A stretch of 64,000 nt of DNA from contig NZ_JOFJ01000001.1 in assembly GCF_000718255.1 (NCBI RefSeq), positions 124,001 through 188,000 on the forward strand, in the 5' to 3' direction. The position numbers were made by a program, and so were the translations under genes. Of this stretch, positions 25,045 to 31,711 are shown in pieces. The notes beneath the pieces were generated by a model. That model saw only the letters and a list, made by a program, of their open reading frames with translations. It ran no database searches and was not told the origin of the DNA. The stretch is from Spirillospora albida (lineage in GTDB: Bacteria; Actinomycetota; Actinomycetes; Streptosporangiales; Streptosporangiaceae). Within the stretch, counting starts at the first letter, position 1; every line of letters begins with the position of its first letter.

Positions 25045-25857
25045 TCAGCGGCCCTTGCGGACGCCTTCGGCGAGTTCGGCGGCCAGCGCCCGGACGCCCG
25101 CGACGCCGGCCGCGAGGTCGAGCGCGTCCAGCAGCCGGCGGATGAACGCCGACCCGACGATCACGCCGTCGGCGAAGCCGGCGACCTCCGCGGCCTGGGC
25201 ACCGTTGCCGACGCCGAGGCCGAGGCCGACCGGAAGGTCCCGGCCGTCCCGCCCGATGATCTCCCGGGTGCGCTCGACCAGCCGGGGCGCGCCGGTGTCG
25301 ATGGCGGTGCGGGCGCCGGTGACGCCCATCAGCGACGCCGCGTAGACGAACCCGCGGGACGCCCTGGTGATCGCCTCGATGCGCTCGTCGGTGGAGCTCA
25401 GCGCGACGAGGAAGACCTTGTCGAGGTCGTGGGCGTCGGCGGCGGCGAGCCAGTCGCCGCCCTCCTCGGGGGTGAGGTCCGGGGTGATCAGCCCGCTGCC
25501 GCCCGCCGCCGCGAGGTCGCGGGCGAACCGCTCGACGCCGTAGTGGTCGACGGGGTTCCAGTACGTCATGACCAGGGTGGGGACGCCGGTCGCGGCGACC
25601 GCCTCGACCGTCCGGAACACGTCGGCGACGCGGACCCCGCCGACGAGCGCCCGGTGGACGGCGTCCTGGATGGTGGGGCCGTCCATCATCGGGTCGGTGT
25701 AGGGCAGGCCGATCTCGATGACGTCGCAGCCCGCGTCCACCATCGCCTTCGCGGCCTCGACCGCGCCGTCGAAGGTGGGAAACCCGGCGGGCAGGTACCC
25801 GACGAGGGCGGCTCGGTTCTCCGCCCTGGCCTTGTCGTAAGCGGTCTTGACGGTCAC
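25045..25857 (-). CDS. trpA: tryptophan synthase alpha chain
   Basis: 270-aa TIM barrel that cleaves indole-3-glycerol phosphate to indole and glyceraldehyde-3-phosphate. Indole is channelled to TrpB. The catalytic Glu and Asp are in DVIEIGLPYTDPMMDGPTIQ (the loop 2 Asp in YTDP). The phosphate-binding GVTGARTAID segment and the GLGVGNGAQAAEVA motif are present. GTG 25857 overlaps the trpB stop by 4 bp (GTGA), so coupling fixes the start. It is the last gene of trpC-trpB-trpA. Confidence 0.96.
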   Translation of the reverse strand: MTVKTAYDKARAENRAALVGYLPAGFPTFDGAVEAAKAMVDAGCDVIEIGLPYTDPMMDGPTIQDAVHRALVGGVRVADVFRTVEAVAATGVPTLVMTYWNPVDHYGVERFARDLAAAGGSGLITPDLTPEEGGDWLAAADAHDLDKVFLVALSSTDERIEAITRASRGFVYAASLMGVTGARTAIDTGAPRLVERTREIIGRDGRDLPVGLGLGVGNGAQAAEVAGFADGVIVGSAFIRRLLDALDLAAGVAGVRALAAELAEGVRKGR

Positions 25858-27113
25858 CGGGCGTCCCCTTCCGGCATCAGGCCGAAGAAGGAGGCGGCCG
25901 TGTGCATGTCCTTGTCGCCCCGCCCGGACAGGCACACGACGACGGTTGCTCCCGGGCCGATCTCCGCGACCAGTTCCGGGCCGATCTTCAGCACGCCGGC
26001 GAGCGCGTGCGCCGACTCGATCGCCGGGATGATCCCCTCGGTGCGGCACAGCAGCGCGAACGCGTCCATGGCCTCCGCGTCGGTGATCTCCCGGTACTCG
26101 GCGCGTCCGAGGTCGTGCAGCCAGGAGTGCTCGGGGCCGACGCCGGGATAGTCGAGGCCGGCCGAGATGGAGTGGGTCTCCTGGGTCTGGCCGTCCTCGT
26201 CCTGGAGGAGGTAGGTGCGCATGCCGTGGATGACGCCGAGGGACCCGCCGACGAGCGTCGCGGCGTGCCGGCCGGACGCGACGCCGTCGCCGCCCGCCTC
26301 GAACCCGAACAGCCGGACGGACTCGTCCGGGACGAACGCGTGGAAGATCCCGATCGCGTTGGAGCCGCCGCCCACGCACGCGACGACGGCGCCGGGCAGC
26401 GCCCCGGTCAGGTCGAGGCACTGCTGCCGCGCCTCCACCCCGATGATCCGCTGGAAGTCGCGGACCATCATCGGGAACGGGTGCGGGCCCATGACGGACC
26501 CGATGCAGTAGTGGGTGTTCTCGACGGACGCGACCCAGTCGCGGAACGCCTCGTTGCAGGCGTCCTTGAGGGTGCGGCTGCCGGTCCGGACCGGGATCAC
26601 CTCGGCGCCGAGCATCCGCATCCGGGCGACGTTGAGCGCCTGGCGCTCGGTGTCGACCTCGCCCATGTAGACGGTGCACTCCAGGCCGAGGAGCGCGGCG
26701 GCGGTCGCGGTCGCGACGCCGTGCTGGCCGGCGCCGGTCTCGGCGATCACGCGGGTCTTGCCCATGCGCCGGGTCAGCAGCGCCTGCCCCAGCACGTTGT
26801 TGATCTTGTGGGAGCCGGTGTGGTTGAGGTCCTCGCGCTTCAGCAGCACCCGGGCGCCCCCGGCGTGCTCGGAGAACCGCTTGGCCTCCGTCAGCAGGCT
26901 CGGGCGGCCCGCGTAGTTCACGAGGAGGTCGTCCAGCTCCGCGACGAACGCGGGATCGTTCTTCGCGGCCTCGAACTCGCGGGTCAGCTCGTCCAGCGCC
27001 GCCATGAGCGCCTCGGGCGCGAACCGCCCGCCGAACCTCCCGAAATGGCCCGTGGCGTCGGGCACGGGGCCGGGCACGGCCTGATCGCCGCGCGCGGCGG
27101 CATCGATGGTCAT
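25854..27113 (-). CDS. trpB: tryptophan synthase beta chain
   Basis: 419-aa PLP enzyme that condenses indole with serine to Trp. The PLP lysine is in LNHTGSHKINNVLGQALLTR. The phosphate loop is CVGGGSNAIGIF and the COMM domain is intact. The length and the N-terminal GHFGRFGGRFAPEALMAAL are those of the TrpB1 type, which works with TrpA. It starts at ATG 27113 and is separated by 127 bp from trpC. That gap holds no gene larger than about 12 codons. Confidence 0.97.
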   Translation of the reverse strand: MTIDAAARGDQAVPGPVPDATGHFGRFGGRFAPEALMAALDELTREFEAAKNDPAFVAELDDLLVNYAGRPSLLTEAKRFSEHAGGARVLLKREDLNHTGSHKINNVLGQALLTRRMGKTRVIAETGAGQHGVATATAAALLGLECTVYMGEVDTERQALNVARMRMLGAEVIPVRTGSRTLKDACNEAFRDWVASVENTHYCIGSVMGPHPFPMMVRDFQRIIGVEARQQCLDLTGALPGAVVACVGGGSNAIGIFHAFVPDESVRLFGFEAGGDGVASGRHAATLVGGSLGVIHGMRTYLLQDEDGQTQETHSISAGLDYPGVGPEHSWLHDLGRAEYREITDAEAMDAFALLCRTEGIIPAIESAHALAGVLKIGPELVAEIGPGATVVVCLSGRGDKDMHTAASFFGLMPEGDAR

Positions 27114-27240
27114 CAGAGAACTCGTCCTGTCATGCGAGAAATGGGCTTACCGGTCGGAGACGTCGGTCAAGCCCGCCATCGTTCGCGCAGCGGCTCCAGC
27201 ATGGCCGTACCCTATCCGTTCCCGTCCGTCACCGGGCCGG

Positions 27241-28047
27241 TCAGCCGCTCTGGCGCAGCGCGGGGTGCGCGCCGGCCGCGACGAGGTCGGCGACCGCGGC
27301 CCGCGGGTCCTTGCCGATCACCAGGCTCTCCCCCACCAGGACGGCGTCGGCGCCGTGCGCCGCGTAGGCGAGCAGGTCGTGCGGGCCGCGGACGCCCGAC
27401 TCGGCGATCTTGATCGCGTCCTTCGGCAGCAGCGGCGCGATCCGGGAGAACACGCTCCGGTCGACCTGGAGGGTCTTCAGATCGCGGGCGTTCACCCCGA
27501 TGACCTTCGCGCCTGCGGCGACCGCGCGCTCGGCCTCCTCCTCGGTGTGGACCTCGACGAGTGGGACCAGCCCGATCGACCCGGCCCGCTCGACGAGCGA
27601 GACCAGGGCGTCCTGGTCGAGCGCCGCGACGATCAGCAGCGCCATGTCGGCGCCGTACGCGCGCGCCTCCCACAACTGGTAGGAGGTGACGATGAAGTCC
27701 TTGCGCAGGACGCAGACGTCGACGTCGGCGCGGACGTCCGCCAGGTCCTGCAGGCTGCCGCCGAACCTGCGGCGCTCGGTCAGCACGCTGATCACCTTGG
27801 CGCCGCCCGCCTCGTAGTCGCGGGCGAGCGCGGCCGGGTCGGCGATCGCGGCGAGCGCGCCCTTGGACGGGCTGCTCCGCTTCACCTCGGCGATGACCGA
27901 GACGCCCTGGCCGCGCAGCGCGGCGAGCGCGTCGCGGGACGGGGGCGCGGCCGCCGCCTTCTCCTTGAGGGCGTCGAGCGGGACCTCCCGTTGCCTCTCG
28001 GCGAGATCGGCCCGGACGCCTTCGATGATCTCGTCCAGAACGCTCAC
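27241..28047 (-). CDS. trpC: indole-3-glycerol phosphate synthase
   Basis: 268-aa TIM barrel that closes the ring of CdRP to indole-3-glycerol phosphate. Landmarks are VSVIAEVKRSSPSKGALA (catalytic Glu-Lys), VCVLRKDFIVTSYQLWEARA with the second Lys, VIGVNARDLKTLQVD, and the closing phosphate loop ADAVLVGESLV. It is a monofunctional TrpC with no TrpF fusion. GTG 28047 has GGGGGCC upstream. A TACGAT hexamer on the minus strand at 28084-28089 could start a transcript with a leader of about 30 nt, so trpCBA may have its own promoter. Confidence 0.95.
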   Translation of the reverse strand: MSVLDEIIEGVRADLAERQREVPLDALKEKAAAAPPSRDALAALRGQGVSVIAEVKRSSPSKGALAAIADPAALARDYEAGGAKVISVLTERRRFGGSLQDLADVRADVDVCVLRKDFIVTSYQLWEARAYGADMALLIVAALDQDALVSLVERAGSIGLVPLVEVHTEEEAERAVAAGAKVIGVNARDLKTLQVDRSVFSRIAPLLPKDAIKIAESGVRGPHDLLAYAAHGADAVLVGESLVIGKDPRAAVADLVAAGAHPALRQSG

Positions 28048-28168
28048 GTGCAGGCCCCCTATTTCTGGTCGATCCGTGCACCGATCGTAGCCGTCGCGCC
28101 GGACGCGCCTCGCGCCGGGGAGGGGTCGGCGCCCGCCGCGCAGGACGGCCCCGCGACGTTCCCGCGCG

Positions 28169-28588
28169 TCAGGGCGCCAGGGGCTGAGCGAACGGAAGGT
28201 TGCGGACGATCCAGTAGACGATCAGCAGGCCGATGAAGCCGAAGACCACCGGGCGCGCGAACAGCCGGGACCGCATCGGCCGCCCCCGCGCGGTCAGCGC
28301 CGTCCAGCGGACGAACAGGTAGCCGAACACCGGGAGCAGCAGGAACAGCAGCGGGTTGAGCCCGAACGCGGTCTCCACGCGGCCGTGGGCGAGGGCGTGG
28401 ACGAGCCGGGTCGCTCCGCAGCCTGGGCAGTACCACCCGGTCAGGAACAGGAACGGGCACGCCGGGTAGTGGCCGGGCTCGTTCGGGTCGACGCCGGCCA
28501 CGACGGCCGTGCCCGCCCCGACCGCCGCGAGGACGGCCGCGTGCGGAAGGAGGGCGCGCCGCCGCTGCTGCTGCTGCACGATGGTCAC
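28169..28588 (-). CDS. DUF2752 family membrane protein
   Basis: 139 aa from GTG 28588. It has three to four membrane segments and the DUF2752 signature in the middle: HYPACPFLFLTGWYCPGCGATR, with Pro-x2-C-P and C-P-G-C-G-x-T-R, two cysteine motifs near the membrane surface. The family is widespread in actinobacteria and bacteroidetes and has no established function. It sits between the response regulator and trpC, in the same direction, in a trp/his context. Linkage to Trp synthesis is positional only. Confidence 0.85.
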   Translation of the reverse strand: MTIVQQQQRRRALLPHAAVLAAVGAGTAVVAGVDPNEPGHYPACPFLFLTGWYCPGCGATRLVHALAHGRVETAFGLNPLLFLLLPVFGYLFVRWTALTARGRPMRSRLFARPVVFGFIGLLIVYWIVRNLPFAQPLAP

Positions 28589-28655
28589 GCCGTCCAGCGT
28601 AAGGGCGGCGGCCCGTTGAGGCACTCGCTCGGTCACGGCGCCCGGCCCGCGCCGG

Positions 28656-29318
28656 TCACGCGTCGAGGACGTATCCGACGCCGCGGACGGTGCGGATGGG
28701 ACTGCCCGCGCCGAGCTTGGCCCGCAACTGCGCGACGTGCACGTCCACGGTGCGGCTGCCGGCGCCCGCCGCGGGCCCCCAGGCGGCGTCGAGGAGCTGC
28801 TCGCGCGTGAAGACCCGGCCCGGGTTCCCCATGAGGAACTCCAGCAGGTCGGACTCGGTGCCGGTGAGGGCGACCCGCCGGTCGCCGACGGTGGCGGTGC
28901 GCCCGCGCGGGTCGAAGGCGACCGGGCCCGCCCGCAGCGGACGCCGGGCGCGCTGCGGCCGCTCGCCGCGCAGCGCCTCCTCGACGGCGGCGACGAGGAC
29001 GCGCGGGCCGAACGGACGCCGCACCCGGTGCGGGCCGAGCGCACGGGCGGCGGCCGGATCGACCGGGCCGGTCAGCACGATCACCGGGGCGCCCGCGGCG
29101 GCCGCCGCGACCCGCCGGTACAGGTCGGCGGGCAGCGGCGCGGCGGACACGTCGAGGACGACGGCGTCGGGCCGGACCCGCCGCACGGCCGCCGCCGCCC
29201 GCGCGGGGTCGTCCTCGACCGCGACCGCGAGTCCCGCGCGGGCCAGGTAGCGGCGCTGCAGCTCCGCGACGGCGGGGTCGTGCTCGGCGACGAGCACCAG
29301 GTCGCCGCCGGGAGTCAC
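28656..29318 (-). CDS. OmpR/PhoB-type response regulator, orphan, atypical receiver
   Basis: 220 aa from GTG 29318, which overlaps the stop of the upstream gene by 4 bp (GTGA). The N-terminal receiver has an acidic cluster EHD at about 13-15, a candidate phospho-Asp in PDAVVLDVSA and a Thr in VIVLTGPVD. The invariant Lys at the end of strand 5 is replaced by Arg (VRRPFGPRV instead of VKPF). The C-terminal winged helix is canonical (LTGTESDLLEFLMGNPGRVF, RTVDVHVAQLRAKLG, IRTVRGVGYVLDA). No histidine kinase is encoded nearby. A regulator between Trp-associated genes is unusual. It may work without normal phosphorylation; target unknown. Confidence 0.87.
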   Translation of the reverse strand: MTPGGDLVLVAEHDPAVAELQRRYLARAGLAVAVEDDPARAAAAVRRVRPDAVVLDVSAAPLPADLYRRVAAAAAGAPVIVLTGPVDPAAARALGPHRVRRPFGPRVLVAAVEEALRGERPQRARRPLRAGPVAFDPRGRTATVGDRRVALTGTESDLLEFLMGNPGRVFTREQLLDAAWGPAAGAGSRTVDVHVAQLRAKLGAGSPIRTVRGVGYVLDA

Positions 29319-29944
29319 GCCCCGTCCCGCGCACCCGAGGGCGGCGCACTCGGATCGGGCACGCCGGACGCGGTGGGGTCCTCGCCTCGGTCGAGGGACT
29401 TCCACAGGGCGGCCGGGTCGTCGGGCGCGGGCGGCGCGGCGGTGCCGGAGCGGGACGCGTCGCGTTCGTACCGGGACGACATGCCGGGCCAGCGGGTGCC
29501 GCGCACGAGCGTGACCAGGCCCGCGACGACGAGGAGGACGCCGCCGGTGACCGAGGCCATCCACCACAGGTTCACGGACAGGACGGGCTGCGCGCCGAAC
29601 TTCAGCAGGGAGCTCTTCTCCTCCGCCGCCGCCAGCACGTGCGCACGCTGCACCGAGGTGGCGGACGCGTAGACGATGCCGGCGCCGAACACGGCCAGCA
29701 GCGCCCCGACGGCCGCGCGGACCCGGCCGCGGGTGGCGAACAGGGCGGCGAGCCCGGCGAGGCCCGCCCAGCCGAGCGCGGCGCCCGCGCCGCCGAGGTC
29801 GTGCCCGGTGAGCCGTTCCGCGTACGGGGTGATCGCGCCGCTCGCCTGGACCCGCGCCCATTCCCGCCCGGCGGCGAGGAGGGCCAGCCCGGCGCCGGCG
29901 GCGCACAGGAGCGCGGTCAGGCCGCGTTCACGCCCGGGGGTCAT
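29315..29944 (-). CDS. Trp-operon-associated membrane protein (TIGR02234/Trp_oprn_chp)
   Basis: 209 aa with four membrane segments: the first at about 9-27, one at 55-72, one at 78-98 and one near 130-150. A characteristic GREWARVQASG follows the first. This matches the actinobacterial family found beside trpE/trpC, of unknown role. A disordered acidic Pro/Ser-rich tail of about 50 residues follows. Its ATG overlaps the hisI stop by 4 bp and its end overlaps the regulator gene by 4 bp, so hisI, this gene and the regulator form one coupled unit. Confidence 0.85.
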   Translation of the reverse strand: MTPGRERGLTALLCAAGAGLALLAAGREWARVQASGAITPYAERLTGHDLGGAGAALGWAGLAGLAALFATRGRVRAAVGALLAVFGAGIVYASATSVQRAHVLAAAEEKSSLLKFGAQPVLSVNLWWMASVTGGVLLVVAGLVTLVRGTRWPGMSSRYERDASRSGTAAPPAPDDPAALWKSLDRGEDPTASGVPDPSAPPSGARDGA

Positions 29945-30318
29945 GCCCCGGGGCGTTCCCCGACGACCGCGTCGAGGACGTCGGCGTCCCAGCAGGTGCG
30001 GTCGCCGGTGTGGCAGGCGCCCCCGACCTGGTCGACCTTCACGAGGACGGCGTCACCGTCGCAGTCGAGCGCGACCGACTTCACCCACTGCTGGTGCCCG
30101 GACGTCTCGCCCTTGACCCAGTACTCCCGGCGGCTGCGCGACCAGAAGGTGCAGCGTCCGGTGGTGAGCGTGCGGTGCAGGGCCTCGTCGTCCATCCAGC
30201 CGAGCATGAGCACCTCGCCGGTGTCGTGCTGCTGGGCGATGGCCGCCACGAGCCCGTTGGGGTCGCGCTTCAGCCGGTCGGCGATCTTCGGGTCGAGATT
30301 GGAAGGTGCAGTGGGCAT
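29941..30318 (-). CDS. hisI: phosphoribosyl-AMP cyclohydrolase
   Basis: 125-aa HisI (third step of histidine synthesis), without the HisE pyrophosphohydrolase fusion. The metal sites are present: SVALDCDGDAVLVKVDQ with the Asp-x-Asp-x-Asp-like cluster, and GGACHTGDRTCW with the zinc Cys residues. WSRSRREYWVKGETSGHQQ is the substrate loop. It lies 11 kb from the rest of the his genes in this window. ATG 30318 follows TAGGAT by 6 nt, so it is likely leaderless and the first gene of a hisI-chp-regulator transcript. Confidence 0.96.
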   Translation of the reverse strand: MPTAPSNLDPKIADRLKRDPNGLVAAIAQQHDTGEVLMLGWMDDEALHRTLTTGRCTFWSRSRREYWVKGETSGHQQWVKSVALDCDGDAVLVKVDQVGGACHTGDRTCWDADVLDAVVGERPGA

Positions 30319-30324
30319 GCGGGA

Positions 30325-30330
30325 ATCCTA
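30325..30330 (-). promoter_or_regulatory. probable -10 element of hisI (leaderless)
   Basis: TAGGAT on the minus strand lies 6 nt before ATG 30318. The spacing excludes a Shine-Dalgarno leader. Confidence 0.55.
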
Positions 30331-30365
30331 CTGGCCCCGGCGGCGGGGCCCGGGAGATAAGCAAG

Positions 30366-30394
30366 AGCCCGCCTCCCTGGGGAGGAGGCGGGCT
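30366..30394 (-). terminator. terminator hairpin of the cold-shock gene
   Basis: An 11-bp perfect stem (30366-30376 with 30384-30394) with a 7-nt loop lies 20 bp past the cspA-type stop on the minus strand and just before the hisI promoter. Confidence 0.8.
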
Positions 30395-30414
30395 TCGCTG
30401 TAGGACTATGGGTC

Positions 30415-30621
30415 TTACAGGGGGACGACCTGGTCGGCCTGCGGACCCCGGTTACCCTGCGTCACCTCGAACTGGACGCGCTGGTTCTCGTCCAGCGAGC
30501 GGTAGCCGGAGCTCTGGATCGCCGAGTAGTGCACGAAGACGTCCGGTCCGCCGCCGTCCACGGCGATGAAACCGAAGCCCTTCTCGGCGTTGAACCACTT
30601 CACGGTGCCCTGCTGGGGCAT
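30415..30621 (-). CDS. cspA: cold-shock domain protein
   Basis: 68-aa single-domain RNA/ssDNA chaperone. It begins MPQQGTVKWFNAEKGFGFI with RNP1 (KGFGFI) and RNP2 (VFVHYSAI), and ends ADQVVPL as in other actinobacterial Csp proteins. ATG 30621 is preceded by AAGGAG 6 nt upstream. Upstream in-frame codons would add an unrelated MFCRKEKD and are rejected. It has its own terminator. The leader before it is long (see 30622-30873). Confidence 0.93.
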   Translation of the reverse strand: MPQQGTVKWFNAEKGFGFIAVDGGGPDVFVHYSAIQSSGYRSLDENQRVQFEVTQGNRGPQADQVVPL

Positions 30622-30873
30622 GTCTTTCTCCTTGCGGCAAAACATGAGCCCACACCTCGCGGGCCCGGCGCGGTCACTGCGGAACGCTCTCGCCCCCGGT
30701 ACGGTCCCGAAAAGCCAAAACGCCCGCTGCCATCAGTCCGCGGGCGTCCGTCCAAACGATCGAGAACCACGACTGCAACCGACAGCCCCACCGTATCACC
30801 GGATCCGCGTAAAACGGAGGCGCCGCAAGGCTCCCGATTCTTCCCTCGGCGAACCCCTGCCGTTACCTGGCCG
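30622..30873 (-). other. 252-bp gap: leader and promoter region of the cold-shock gene
   Basis: No gene is seen. On the minus strand a 7-bp stem, CGCCCGC with GCGGGCG and a 12-nt loop, lies about 100 bp before the cold-shock ATG. Cold-shock genes often have structured thermosensing leaders; here only this hairpin is apparent, so such a role is a suggestion. Confidence 0.35.
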
Positions 30874-31551
30874 TTAAAGACCCCAACCGGTCTCGGTCAG
30901 GGTCTTGACAGAGTCCGTGTCGCCCGTGAGGCGGACATCCGCGACGTCGGTGCGCCCGAGGGCCCACAGCACGAGTTCGCCGACCGCGCCGTGCACTCGG
31001 ACCCCGCCGCCGGACCCGGATCCGGATCCCTTGCCGCCGGAGACGCGGACGCTGCGGCCGTCGGGTTGCACGAGCGTGACCTCGACCTGGACCTTTCTTA
31101 GGACAAAGCGGGCAATTTTAATCCTCGTCCAAAGAAGCTCCGCGAGATCGGCCGGGATCTCCCTGGCCTCCCAGCCGGGGCGTGCGCGGCGGATGTCCTC
31201 ATGGTGAACAAAGAACTCCGCCGCGTTCGCGATTTTGTCCACGCCCGGAAGGGCGTGCGGGGAGAACTTCGGCGGCCCCTCGCGAAAGCGTTTCACCAGT
31301 TCATCGAAGGGAACGGCGGCCGCGGTGCGGCGGCGGACCCGCTCGGTGTAGAAGGCGAGCGGGGACAGCAGTATTCCCGGGGCGGCGTCCGGCCGCCCTT
31401 CGCGGGTGACGAGATGGGCGGCGAGGTCGCGGGCGGTCCAGCCGCCGCATTTCGTGGGGGCGTCCGGACCCGCCGCGGCGAGGGCGTCGGCGAGCGCGCG
31501 GCGCTCGAGCCGGACGGGGCCGGCGGGGGACGGCGCGGAGTCTGTGCTCAT
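30874..31551 (-). CDS. TIGR03085 family protein (DinB/mycothiol maleylpyruvate isomerase-like)
   Basis: 225 aa from ATG 31551, preceded by TACGAT at 6 nt (leaderless). The N-terminal four-helix bundle has PTKCGGWTARDLAAHLVTRE, the metal-binding pattern of the DinB/MDMPI superfamily, and ANAAEFFVHHEDIRRA carries the further His ligands. These fit TIGR03085 proteins of unknown function, probably mycothiol-dependent enzymes. A Gly/Ser-rich loop (GGKGSGSGSGGG) precedes the C-terminal strand region. About 60 bp in the middle (31090-31150) use AT-rich codons (CTT, ATT, AAA, CTA, AGA) foreign to the window. The protein sequence stays plausible there. Confidence 0.83.
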   Translation of the reverse strand: MSTDSAPSPAGPVRLERRALADALAAAGPDAPTKCGGWTARDLAAHLVTREGRPDAAPGILLSPLAFYTERVRRRTAAAVPFDELVKRFREGPPKFSPHALPGVDKIANAAEFFVHHEDIRRARPGWEAREIPADLAELLWTRIKIARFVLRKVQVEVTLVQPDGRSVRVSGGKGSGSGSGGGVRVHGAVGELVLWALGRTDVADVRLTGDTDSVKTLTETGWGL

Positions 31552-31557
31552 CGCCCG

Positions 31558-31563
31558 ATCGTA
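31558..31563 (-). promoter_or_regulatory. probable -10 element of the TIGR03085 gene (leaderless)
   Basis: TACGAT on the minus strand lies 6 nt before ATG 31551, with no ribosome binding site between. Confidence 0.5.
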
Positions 31564-31711
31564 GGACGCCCCCGTCCGTGCCGGGAATACGGGACATCCG
31601 TGCGGCCGGGAATAAGAGTCATCGCCGGATGGTAGGCATATCCGAGCCCGCGCTCCCCCGCCGGCCGGTGCGCGGGGCGTCCGGGCGCCGCCGCCACCCC
31701 GAGGAGCCGCC

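Noticed and set aside
27167..27202. 12-codon frame MLEPLRERWRA before trpB as a Trp leader peptide or TrpM
   Set aside because: Only one Trp codon, no ribosome binding site, no terminator-like hairpin between it and trpB; too little to support a leader.
30622..30873. A second small gene upstream of the cold-shock gene
   Set aside because: Possible frames have no ribosome binding site and no recognisable product; the region is better read as leader DNA.
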